8,137 nucleotides of DNA, from NCBI GenBank assembly GCA_017466005.1, contig JAFTUZ010000100.1, forward strand, positions 1 through 8,137. The letters are read 5' to 3'. The stretch comes from Clostridia bacterium. Lineage in GTDB: Bacteria; Bacillota_A; Clostridia; Christensenellales; UBA1242. The notes below the pieces were generated by a model. That model had not been told where the DNA came from and ran no database searches. It was given only the letters and a program-made list of their open reading frames with translations. The position numbers and the translations under genes are program-made. The number at the start of each line of letters is the position of its first letter. Position 1 is the stretch's first letter. Shown here in pieces: positions 1 to 6,634 of the stretch.

Positions 1-847
1 CCAAAAACTTTAATATACCCGATGCGCAAGCTGGAGCAATTTTTTTACTAGTAGATAAGAAAATAATACAAGCCATTATACCAAAGTTTAACCCATAACC
101 AATCCAACATGCTGTTAAAATTACTGGGTTATAAGTCATAATTTGTGTATATTGCGAGAAAAGTACAATAGTTATAAATATAATTGTACATATTTGCGAA
201 AACATATATCTTGCAACAGGTACACTTGTAGAAGAACTAGCCGACAATCCACGTTTATTTAAATAGAAAACCTGGAATGGCTGACCACCTGTTGATAGTG
301 GTGTTGCACAGTCGTAAAATTTACAAATACTTGTAGATTTATAACTAAGCCATAACCTACTTCTACCCGTACAAGACTTAATTAACACAAATGTTCTAAA
401 CCCATCTACAATTTGTAATAATGCAAATAACAATAAAGCAATTAATAGCCAACTCCAATTTATTTGAAGCAACAATAAATCAGCAAAAGAGATAGGCTCG
501 CCCGTTAAAAAGTTATAGGCTATAACACCAACAACGATAAGAAGGTTGATTAAAAAGAAAACAGCACTTAACCATCTTTTCTTTTTGGAACGTTGTTTTT
601 TTACCGCCTCATTAGAGTTTCTCATCATTTTTTCGGTCATTTGGTCGTTAACAACGTTTTCTTTGGCAATTGATTTTAAGGCAGATATACTAGAATATTT
701 TTTGTTTTTATTTTTTTCACTAGGTTTGCACAGCAAAAATGCCCTATCTTTTATAAACAAAATAGGGGTCTGTTTTTGTTGTTGTTCTTCATATTCTATT
801 TGTTCTGGATCTACTATAGGAATTTTTCTACCCTTACCTTTTGCCAT
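1..847 (-). CDS. Flippase-like / LPG-synthase TM family membrane protein, 3' end off window
   Basis: An open frame of 282 codons runs leftward from the ATG at 847 to the window edge with no stop, so the C-terminus is missing. The family marker is at residues 183-198: TPLSTGG followed by QPFQVFYL. This is the conserved P-x(3)-GG-Q-P-F motif of the lysylphosphatidylglycerol synthase transmembrane family (PF03706, MprF N-domain / YbhN-like), which acts in lipid flipping or export in the cytoplasmic membrane. Hydrophobic segments lie near 93-113, 132-150, 211-232 and 240-265; later ones are cut off. Residues 1-92 form a hydrophilic, Lys/Glu/Gln-rich extension, unlike typical members, which start close to the first membrane segment. 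The ribosome binding site is AGAAGG, 11 bases before ATG. The gene has its own consensus promoter and lies behind the tilS terminator. Family assignment is firm; substrate is unknown. No aminoacyl-transferase domain is visible, but it could lie in the missing part. Confidence 0.88.
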   Translation of the reverse strand, partial: MAKGKGRKIPIVDPEQIEYEEQQQKQTPILFIKDRAFLLCKPSEKNKNKKYSSISALKSIAKENVVNDQMTEKMMRNSNEAVKKQRSKKKRWLSAVFFLINLLIVVGVIAYNFLTGEPISFADLLLLQINWSWLLIALLLFALLQIVDGFRTFVLIKSCTGRSRLWLSYKSTSICKFYDCATPLSTGGQPFQVFYLNKRGLSASSSTSVPVARYMFSQICTIIFITIVLFSQYTQIMTYNPVILTACWIGYGLNFGIMACIIFLSTSKKIAPACASGILKFL

Positions 848-901
848 AAAAAATTTTACCTTCTACTTTTAACACTATGTTGTGATATTTAACAATAAAT
901 A

Positions 902-916
902 TTTGAAATATTCAAA
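902..916. repeat. Inverted repeat TTTGAA-ATA-TTCAAA in the flippase leader
   Basis: Perfect 6-bp arms are separated by 3 bases, inside the leader between the promoter (984-1013) and the start codon (847). It could be a small operator site. The surroundings are so AT-rich that chance is a real alternative. Confidence 0.4.
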
Positions 917-928
917 CGCAATAAATTA

Positions 929-955
929 AATTTAAATAAATGCCTAATTTAAATA
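929..955. repeat. Short direct repeat AATTTAAATA x2 in the flippase leader
   Basis: AATTTAAATA occurs at 929-938 and again at 946-955, offset by 17 bases. Each copy contains the palindrome ATTTAAAT. It lies just downstream of the predicted transcription start of the flippase-like gene. It may be a paired binding site or simple AT-rich sequence. Confidence 0.3.
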
Positions 956-983
956 CATAATCATAAAGATACTATATAGGCTG

Positions 984-1013
984 ATTATAACATAAACAAA
1001 AAGACATTGTCAA
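984..1013 (-). promoter_or_regulatory. Consensus sigma-A promoter of the flippase-like gene
   Basis: On the minus strand TTGACA (1013-1008) and TATAAT (989-984) are both perfect consensus hexamers, separated by 18 bases. The predicted transcription start is near 977, giving a leader of about 130 bases before the ATG at 847. The -35 box overlaps the T-tract of the tilS terminator. Two perfect hexamers make this the best promoter in the window. Confidence 0.78.
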
Positions 1014-1051
1014 AAGAAAAAAGAAAAATTGAGTAAATTATACCCAATTTT
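1012..1051 (-). terminator. Intrinsic terminator overlapping the tilS stop codon
   Basis: On the minus strand AAAATTGGGT (1051-1042) pairs with ACTCAATTTT (1034-1025): ten pairs including one G-U, with a 7-base loop. T-rich sequence follows (T C TTTTTT C TTTT, 1024-1012). The tilS TAA (1040-1038) lies inside the loop. The stem is AT-rich and so only moderately stable, but the geometry fits a terminator, and an independent promoter follows immediately. Confidence 0.55.
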
Positions 1052-2390
1052 CCATATCAAACTTTATTAAAAGCGCATTTTCAGTATTTTCGGTTACTCT
1101 TAAGCTTTCGCTAATCTCTAAATTAGCTATAACCAACACCTCGCCACCAACAGCAAGCATTGGCAAACTTTTTCTAATTCTTGCAGGAACTTTTTTGTCG
1201 CTTAAATAACTTTTTACCTTTTTCATTCCGCCACCAAACTTTTCAATAAAATCACCTTCTTTTCTTGTTCTCCAAACAGCATTAGCAGGTATTTTATCTC
1301 CATCAACCAATAAAGCATTAAGTTGTGGTGTTTTAACTTTAGTTTTCTTTACAATAATTTTTCCTATATCAGGAATATTAGTTGTTCCCACCTTAAATGG
1401 ATATTGTACAGGAACTTCTTTTTTAGATTTTTTAGGCATTAAAGTTATATATTCATATTCTTTATGAACTACTATTCCGCAAGGCATATCAAGTTTTGCA
1501 CCATTTTCACCAGAAATTGCCAACTTTGAAATTAAACTTATATGACGGTGTTCTATATTGCTAGAAACACCAAGTTTTTGGAAACATTCAAATAACAATC
1601 TTGAAACTTGAGCCATTGAATATAAAAAGTATGAAACTGGGATTTTAATATTTTGACTACCATAAATAACAGCATCAAAGTTCATTAAACTTCTAATTGC
1701 TTTATCGTCTTCTTTACAAATTTTTGCAAAATTGCAAAGATTTTCATCTACCGTAGGCCAAACCATTCTTAATTCCGGAAAAACTTTGTTTCTTAAAATA
1801 TTTCTTGAAAAAAAGTTTTCAACATTTGTTTCATCTTCTACATATGGTATTTCGTTTTCATAAACATATGATAATATTTCTTGTTTTGAAACATCTAAAA
1901 ATGGTCTTACATAATAATCTTCACGAACATAATCCATTCCACTTGCACCACTCAAACCAGAACCACGTAAAATGTGTAAAAGAACTGTTTCTGCTTGGTC
2001 GCTTTGTTGATGGGCTATTGCCATAACATCTACAATTCCACGTTCTTTCAAACTTTTAAACACGTTGTATCTACCTTCTCTGCAAGCCTCTTCAAGTGTC
2101 ATTTTTTTCTTTTTAGCAATCACTTTGCCTTCTACTTTAAATTTATGAAAACGAATTCTATTTTCTTTACAATAATCCGCCACAAACAAAGCATCTCTTA
2201 CGTCGTTTGCCCTTGTGTTATGGTCCACATGAATAGCAACAACTTCTATATCTAATTTTTCTCTGTTAGTATTTAAAAAATGAAGCAAAGCCATAGAATC
2301 GGAACCACCACTACAAGCCACACCAACAACACAGCCCGGTTGAAACATTTTATTTTCTTCTATTGTTTTAAAAGCCTTTTCTAATTCCAT
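1038..2390 (-). CDS. tilS: tRNA(Ile)-lysidine synthetase TilS
   Basis: TilS uses ATP and lysine to convert C34 of the CAU-anticodon tRNA-Ile to lysidine, so that it reads AUA and is charged with isoleucine; it is cytoplasmic and normally essential. Numbering from the longer start at 2420, the PP-loop SGGSDS is at 37-42, HVDHNTR follows near 64-70, EEACREGRY is at about 109-117, and AHQQSDQAET with RGSGLSG at about 135-157. These are the family's N-terminal ATPase signatures. Residues about 385-460 look like the TilS C-terminal tRNA-binding domain (RTRKEGDF, then the YLSDKKVPARIR segment). Length is normal for the family. I prefer the ATG at 2390 to the one at 2420: a clear AAGGAG precedes it, and the predicted promoter would leave the upstream ATG only about 13 bases of leader with no ribosome binding site. 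The gene follows spoIIE by about 95 bases. Confidence 0.96.
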   Translation of the reverse strand: MELEKAFKTIEENKMFQPGCVVGVACSGGSDSMALLHFLNTNREKLDIEVVAIHVDHNTRANDVRDALFVADYCKENRIRFHKFKVEGKVIAKKKKMTLEEACREGRYNVFKSLKERGIVDVMAIAHQQSDQAETVLLHILRGSGLSGASGMDYVREDYYVRPFLDVSKQEILSYVYENEIPYVEDETNVENFFSRNILRNKVFPELRMVWPTVDENLCNFAKICKEDDKAIRSLMNFDAVIYGSQNIKIPVSYFLYSMAQVSRLLFECFQKLGVSSNIEHRHISLISKLAISGENGAKLDMPCGIVVHKEYEYITLMPKKSKKEVPVQYPFKVGTTNIPDIGKIIVKKTKVKTPQLNALLVDGDKIPANAVWRTRKEGDFIEKFGGGMKKVKSYLSDKKVPARIRKSLPMLAVGGEVLVIANLEISESLRVTENTENALLIKFDMENWV

Positions 2391-2403
2391 ATTGTTATAA
2401 AAA

Positions 2404-2409
2404 CTCCTT
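2404..2409 (-). promoter_or_regulatory. Ribosome binding site that decides the tilS start
   Basis: AAGGAG on the minus strand lies 13 bases before the ATG at 2390 and inside the frame that opens at the ATG at 2420. No comparable site precedes 2420. The spacing is longer than the usual 5-10 bases, so the call is likely but not certain. Confidence 0.5.
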
Positions 2410-2439
2410 ATCTTACGCATTTTATTTTCTTTTATTGGT

Positions 2440-2468
2440 ATTATACTACAATATGGTATAAATTACAA
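2440..2468 (-). promoter_or_regulatory. Probable sigma-A promoter of tilS
   Basis: On the minus strand a perfect -10 TATAAT (2445-2440) sits 17 bases from a -35 TTGTAA (2468-2463, 4 of 6 matches). It lies in the 65-base gap after spoIIE. It would give tilS, a gene needed in growing cells, expression independent of the sporulation gene upstream. Confidence 0.5.
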
Positions 2469-2485
2469 GACGTTTTATATATATT

Positions 2486-4771
2486 TTACACTTTCTCCCA
2501 AATTTTACCCACTAACACAGTCATATCATCATTAGCATATCCACACCCAATTTCCAACGCTTTATCTAAAATAGCCTCTGCCAATATTTGCGGATTAGTT
2601 GTTTGCTGATTATTTATAAAGTTCTGTAATTCTTCATTATTATTAAAAGCATCAGTAATACCATCAGTTACAAATATAACAAAATCCCCCACCTTTAACA
2701 CATAACTTTGTATTGTAGGCATAATCTCATCTACTATCCCCAAAGGTAAAGAATTAGCTTCAATTATTTTTGTTTCTTCGCCTTTTATAAATCCACACGG
2801 AGAACCAAGTTTTATAACATCACACATAGCTTTTTTTAAATCAAAAACACAAACATCTAACGCACTAAAACTTTCTTCTCCTTTTAATGCAAGCAAGCGA
2901 TTAGCATTAGATAAAATTGTGTTGCTATCAAATCCTGCTCTATAAAAACTTTCTATTAAGCTTAAAGTTAAATTGCTTGTATGATTAGCATTTTCGCCAT
3001 TTCCCATACCATCACTTAATGCCATTAAAAATTTACCATCATCAAGCCTTAATATAGAATGTGTATCTCCACTTTTATTATTACCATTTTTAGTTGCCCC
3101 AGCACTACCAAACACAATATCATAAGCCGTTACTGTTTGTAGTGTAACAATAGAAAACAATGGTTTTTGAGCATAATCAATACTAGTAATTTCCATTTTC
3201 TGCTTTAATATTTTAGAAATTATGCCTATAATTACATCTTGTTTTAATTCTGATGTTTTTATAATACAAGATACAACTATCTCATTACCTTTTTTGCAAT
3301 AAACCACCACATCACTGCAAGTTATATGAGCATACAACATACCTTCTAAAATCTGCTGTTCTTTGTTAATGTTTTGTATAGAAAAATTATCTGTTTCTTT
3401 TGCAATGGTTTTAAATATTTCACTAACACCACCCATTTGTTCAGCAATAATCATACGAGTATTATTAATATTTTGTTGCATCTTATCAGATAATTTAAAA
3501 TCTCTTATTAAATTATTAATAGTATTAAGCACTATATTAACCCTAGAACAAGTTGCCATAAAATTGCTAGACAAATCTATGGCATTCACCTTTCCTCTAG
3601 AAAATCCAATATCTATTAACTTTTCAAATTCTTTTTTTGTATTTAAAATTGCAACTTTTAAACAATAATCACACTGCTCACATCTTTTGCAAACACTTTT
3701 ACATATTTCATCTGTTAAAAAAACTTTTGCATCATTTTTGCTCATAGAATTTTTAGCAAGTAATTTTAAAGATGTTTGCATTTCTTCAAACACCTGGCTT
3801 GTATCCATTATTTTTTGAGCCAGCAATCTTCTATTTCGCTCAAATATATTTTTTATATTATCACTTTCTTCGCCCAATATTAAAGCACTAGATATTTTGC
3901 TTAAACTTTTTTGTGGGATTATTAAAAATAATAAAATTGCTATTAGTAAAGATAATAAGTAATATACATCATAATACGAAAAGAAAAATAAATTTACAAA
4001 CACATCAGCACACAAAAGCCCTACACAAGAAAATATTTTTTTAGGGTTTTTAAGCATATAAACTAAAACAGTCCAAACTATTAATAAAACAAAATAATCT
4101 GTGTTTATACTAGATATAGAAATACCTAAACCCAGCATAGTTGAAAAACTAAATGCCGACTGAAAATTTAATGTTGTGCATACTAGTAAAACAAGCAACG
4201 CACTAACCGACCGTAACACTAAATAATTATAATCTGGCACACTTGCAAGCCCTGCCCCCAAAGCAAGCAATAACACACCTGCCGAAACCAGTTCATCTAT
4301 TGTATATTGCCTTTTAATACCACGAAGCAAAATGCTTTGCATAAAATACAAATATGCAAACATAGCAATTAGCCCCAATATTACGCTAACAAAAGCCAAC
4401 ATAAACTGTTCGGTGTCGGCAACATTTTGATATAAATAAACAAATTGTGATAAAAAAGCATAAAAACCAATCAACCAAGGTTTTAGCGGTTTTTTAAATT
4501 TTAAATGTGCAAAATAAACTAAAACAAAAAACAAAGCACAAAAACCAGAACTAATCACACTTTCTATACTAAAATCACACAAAAAAGATGCAAGTACAAA
4601 CATTGGTGCTAACACCCAAATTTTCTGATTACACCAAACAAGTGCAAAAAACATTCCAAAACCAAAAGGATGAAGTTCACAAACTTCTGCCTTTTGTAAA
4701 AGATAAAACAATATAAAAAACAATAAATATTTTACAACTAAATAAAAATTTCCTTTAATTTTAGCACTCAT
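2486..4771 (-). CDS. spoIIE: Stage II sporulation protein E (SpoIIE), PP2C phosphatase
   Basis: SpoIIE sits at the polar septum, interacts with FtsZ, and dephosphorylates SpoIIAA to release sigma-F in the forespore. The 761-residue product has the expected three parts. Residues about 10-290 hold roughly ten hydrophobic membrane segments. Residues about 300-540 form a cytoplasmic linker with the Cys cluster C357, C361, C364, C367, C370. Residues about 550-761 form the PP2C phosphatase domain, with SGD (567-569), SDGMGNG (586-592), TDG (702-704) and NDDM (747-750) as the metal-binding Asp motifs. Length is close to the usual 750-830. The start has a good site, AGGTGG, 6 bases before ATG. It ends 65 bases before the longest tilS frame, and I see no terminator between them. 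It is transcribed divergently from the SDR operon. Stop is TAA. No clear Spo0A box was found upstream. Confidence 0.97.
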   Translation of the reverse strand: MSAKIKGNFYLVVKYLLFFILFYLLQKAEVCELHPFGFGMFFALVWCNQKIWVLAPMFVLASFLCDFSIESVISSGFCALFFVLVYFAHLKFKKPLKPWLIGFYAFLSQFVYLYQNVADTEQFMLAFVSVILGLIAMFAYLYFMQSILLRGIKRQYTIDELVSAGVLLLALGAGLASVPDYNYLVLRSVSALLVLLVCTTLNFQSAFSFSTMLGLGISISSINTDYFVLLIVWTVLVYMLKNPKKIFSCVGLLCADVFVNLFFFSYYDVYYLLSLLIAILLFLIIPQKSLSKISSALILGEESDNIKNIFERNRRLLAQKIMDTSQVFEEMQTSLKLLAKNSMSKNDAKVFLTDEICKSVCKRCEQCDYCLKVAILNTKKEFEKLIDIGFSRGKVNAIDLSSNFMATCSRVNIVLNTINNLIRDFKLSDKMQQNINNTRMIIAEQMGGVSEIFKTIAKETDNFSIQNINKEQQILEGMLYAHITCSDVVVYCKKGNEIVVSCIIKTSELKQDVIIGIISKILKQKMEITSIDYAQKPLFSIVTLQTVTAYDIVFGSAGATKNGNNKSGDTHSILRLDDGKFLMALSDGMGNGENANHTSNLTLSLIESFYRAGFDSNTILSNANRLLALKGEESFSALDVCVFDLKKAMCDVIKLGSPCGFIKGEETKIIEANSLPLGIVDEIMPTIQSYVLKVGDFVIFVTDGITDAFNNNEELQNFINNQQTTNPQILAEAILDKALEIGCGYANDDMTVLVGKIWEKV

Positions 4772-4793
4772 TTTACACCACCTACAAATAAAA

Positions 4794-4799
4794 ATTATA
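4794..4799 (-). promoter_or_regulatory. Possible -10 box of spoIIE
   Basis: A perfect TATAAT lies 22 bases upstream of the spoIIE ATG on the minus strand. No good -35 stands at 16-18 bases; the nearest similar hexamer, TTGGCA (4829-4824), is 24 bases away. Bacillus subtilis spoIIE has an abnormally long spacer because Spo0A activates it, so a wide spacing would not be absurd, but this is weak evidence. Confidence 0.3.
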
Positions 4800-4851
4800 T
4801 AAAAAGTTGTAAAATTTTGCAGTTGCCAAAATTGTAAGATTTATTAAAAAA

Positions 4852-4896
4852 CAAGGTTATTTTGATGAAATTAAAAGATAAATGTTATTAACCTTG
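4852..4896. repeat. Separated inverted repeat CAAGGTTA / TAACCTTG between divergent genes
   Basis: Perfect 8-bp arms lie at 4852-4859 and 4889-4896, separated by 29 bases. The arms are richer in G/C than the surrounding sequence. The right arm overlaps the first three bases of the -35 box of the SDR operon; the left arm lies upstream of the possible spoIIE promoter. The placement would suit a regulator bound at two half-sites. Confidence 0.45.
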
Positions 4897-4922
4897 ATTT
4901 TTGTTAAGAAAAAGTGTAGAAT
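4894..4922 (+). promoter_or_regulatory. Promoter of the SDR-walJ operon
   Basis: TTGATT (4894-4899) and TAGAAT (4917-4922) are separated by 17 bases, matching the sigma-A consensus at 4/6 and 5/6 positions. The predicted start near 4929 coincides with the left edge of an 18-bp palindrome. The leader would be about 53 bases. Confidence 0.55.
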
Positions 4923-4928
4923 ATAAGA

Positions 4929-4946
4929 AGTTAAAAATTTTTAACT
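4929..4946. promoter_or_regulatory. Perfect 18-bp palindrome at the predicted operon start (possible operator)
   Basis: AGTTAAAAATTTTTAACT reads the same on both strands over 18 bases with no mismatch. It begins at the predicted transcription start of the SDR operon, where a repressor would block RNA polymerase. The regulator is unknown. The A/T-only core means chance cannot be excluded. Confidence 0.4.
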
Positions 4947-4981
4947 AATATTAATTATAAAACAACCTAAAAGGATTATAT

Positions 4982-5773
4982 ATGAAAAAAGTAGCTGTTA
5001 TAACCGGCGCATCTAGTGGTATTGGGCTTGCTATTGCTAATAAACTTTTGGAAAAAGATTATATTGTTTATGCTTTAAGCAGAACAAAACCTGCAAATGA
5101 TAAAATTAAATTTTTTAAATGTGATGTTACTGATTTAGAGAATATAAAACTTGCATTTGAACATATTTACAATAAAACTAATCAAATAGATGCTGTTATA
5201 AATAATGCAGGTATGGGAATTAGTGGCCCAATAGAAACCGAAAAATTAGAAAATATTAATAAAATTATTTCAGTAAACCTTATGGGAGTATTTAATGTTT
5301 CTACTGTTGCCATACCTTATTTAAGACAAAGCAAAGGTAGAATTATCAACATAAGCTCAATAGCAGCAGAATTTTCTTTGCCGTTCCAAGCATACTACTC
5401 TGCTACAAAAGCCGGAGTTTTAAACTTCTCTTCTGCTTTGGGAAACGAATTACGACCATTGGGTGTAAAAGTTACTTGCCTATTACCTGGCGATGTTAAA
5501 ACAGATTTTACCGCAAACCGAGTAAAACCAGAAAGTGTAAATAATGAAATTTACGGCAAACGCTTTGAACGTGCTTTAAATGTGTTTGAGCATGATGAAG
5601 AAAATGGAATGGACCCTGAAAAAATTGCTAATAAAATACATAAAATTTTAAAACGAAAAAATCCACCCGCAACTTGCACAACTGGTGTTCAGTGGAAACT
5701 TCTACGTTTTGTAAAACGAATTGTTCCACAAAGATTAGTTGAATGGATTATTTATAGAATATACGGAAAATAA
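4982..5773 (+). CDS. Classical short-chain dehydrogenase/reductase (SDR), substrate unknown
   Basis: This is a 263-residue soluble oxidoreductase with a Rossmann fold, the usual size for classical SDRs. The cofactor motif TGASSGIG is at 8-15, NNAG at 74-77, the structural Asn at N99, and the catalytic Ser-Tyr-Lys set at S126, Y139 and K143 (YSATK), so it should be active. S33-R34 after the second beta strand suggests a preference for NADP(H). The basic, hydrophobic C-terminus (about 237-263) may form a membrane-leaning amphipathic helix, as in some lipid-acting SDRs; that is inference. AAAGGA precedes ATG by 6 bases. It is the first gene of an operon: the next start is 14 bases beyond the TAA. 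It is divergent from spoIIE. Motifs alone do not fix the substrate, and nothing nearby names a pathway. Confidence 0.93.
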   Translation: MKKVAVITGASSGIGLAIANKLLEKDYIVYALSRTKPANDKIKFFKCDVTDLENIKLAFEHIYNKTNQIDAVINNAGMGISGPIETEKLENINKIISVNLMGVFNVSTVAIPYLRQSKGRIINISSIAAEFSLPFQAYYSATKAGVLNFSSALGNELRPLGVKVTCLLPGDVKTDFTANRVKPESVNNEIYGKRFERALNVFEHDEENGMDPEKIANKIHKILKRKNPPATCTTGVQWKLLRFVKRIVPQRLVEWIIYRIYGK

Positions 5774-5787
5774 AAGGATAACTAAAG

Positions 5788-6582
5788 ATGAGAATTTGTG
5801 TTCTTGGAAGTGGTAGTAAAGGAAACTCCACCTACATTGAGGGCGATAATACAAAAATATTAATAGACGCTGGTCTTTCTAAACTAGAATTAGAAAAACG
5901 TCTTTCCGCTATTGGCGTTAATCCTAGCGAAATAAACTCTATACTAATCACTCACGAACACAGTGACCATATTGCAGGAATTGCCAATTTTTCTAAAAAA
6001 TATGGTTGTAAAATTTATGCGCACAAAGATATTTGGCCAGTATTGTCAAACAAGTTTGAAAAAATACCTTTTGAAAATCAAATAGAATTTTCTGGAATAG
6101 ATTTTAATATTAACGAACTTAATATCTCTACAATGGATTTAGACCACGATTCTATTCATTGTGTAGGATTTTCAGTAGAACATAATAAAACAAAATTTAG
6201 TATTGCAACCGACCTTGGCCACACCACCCCACAAATTATAAAAACTTTATCTAATAGTGACCTTGTTGTGTTGGAAGCAAATCACGACATAGAAAAACTT
6301 AATGCTAACCCACACTACCCTAATTCTCTTAAAAGAAGAATTTTAAGCGACCACGGACACTTAAATAACCAATCTACCGCAGATGCAATAATTCAACTTT
6401 TAGGTAAAAAAACACGTGGAATTATTTTAGGTCATTTAAGCGAAGAAAATAATACCCCAGAACTTGCAATAGATACCATTAAAAATACATTTATAAAAAA
6501 TGGTGCAATTGTAGAACGTGAAATTAGAATTGATATAGCAAAACAAACAAGACCAAGCACAATTTATAAAATTAAAGAATAA
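5788..6582 (+). CDS. walJ: WalJ/YycJ-type metallo-beta-lactamase-fold hydrolase
   Basis: A cytoplasmic metallo-beta-lactamase-fold protein of 264 residues, the length of YycJ/WalJ/VicX. The N-terminus VLGSGSKGNSTYIE is the typical opening of this group. HEHSDH at 56-61 is the metal-binding HxHxDH motif, H120/D121 lie in DLDHDS, the bridging Asp is D142 (ATDLGH) and the late His is H216 (LGHLSEENN). LSDHGHLNN at 187-194 is also characteristic. In Bacilli the protein is encoded with the WalRK cell-wall two-component system and is linked to coordinating division and DNA replication or repair; in Clostridia it often stands apart, as here. AAAGGA lies 9 bases before the ATG. The SDR is 14 bases upstream, so both are probably co-transcribed. 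The family is clear; the in vivo substrate is not settled. Confidence 0.93.
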   Translation: MRICVLGSGSKGNSTYIEGDNTKILIDAGLSKLELEKRLSAIGVNPSEINSILITHEHSDHIAGIANFSKKYGCKIYAHKDIWPVLSNKFEKIPFENQIEFSGIDFNINELNISTMDLDHDSIHCVGFSVEHNKTKFSIATDLGHTTPQIIKTLSNSDLVVLEANHDIEKLNANPHYPNSLKRRILSDHGHLNNQSTADAIIQLLGKKTRGIILGHLSEENNTPELAIDTIKNTFIKNGAIVEREIRIDIAKQTRPSTIYKIKE

Positions 6583-6606
6583 TTATATAATTTTTTGCCA
6601 CACTAA

Positions 6607-6624
6607 CCTTAAGAAATTTTAAGG
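6607..6624 (+). promoter_or_regulatory. Small hairpin covering the ribosome binding site of the Asn-rich protein gene
   Basis: CCTTAA (6607-6612) pairs with TTAAGG (6619-6624) around a 6-base loop. The right arm is part of the TTAAGGGGG ribosome binding site for the ATG at 6635. Folding would mask that site and could damp translation. The stem is only 6 bp, so the effect may be small. Confidence 0.35.
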
Positions 6625-6634
6625 GGGCTAAATT

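Noticed and set aside
546..872. Plus-strand open frame of 108 codons
   Set aside because: It overlaps the minus-strand flippase-like gene, which has a clear family motif, a ribosome binding site and a promoter. The plus-strand product is a low-complexity Phe/Leu-rich shadow.
1805..2255. Two overlapping plus-strand frames opposite tilS
   Set aside because: Both are antisense to well-conserved TilS motifs and give His- or Phe-rich products with no ribosome binding site.
3363..3668. Plus-strand frame opposite spoIIE
   Set aside because: It is a shadow of the SpoIIE linker region with no initiation signal.
4772..4900. Spo0A box upstream of spoIIE
   Set aside because: I looked for TGTCGAA-like sequence on both strands; the best candidate (TGGCAAC) matches too poorly to claim.
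6581..6597. Palindrome AATTATATAATT followed by T residues after walJ, as a terminator
   Set aside because: The palindrome is all A/T with no room for a loop, so a stable hairpin is not expected. The downstream gene is more likely co-transcribed.
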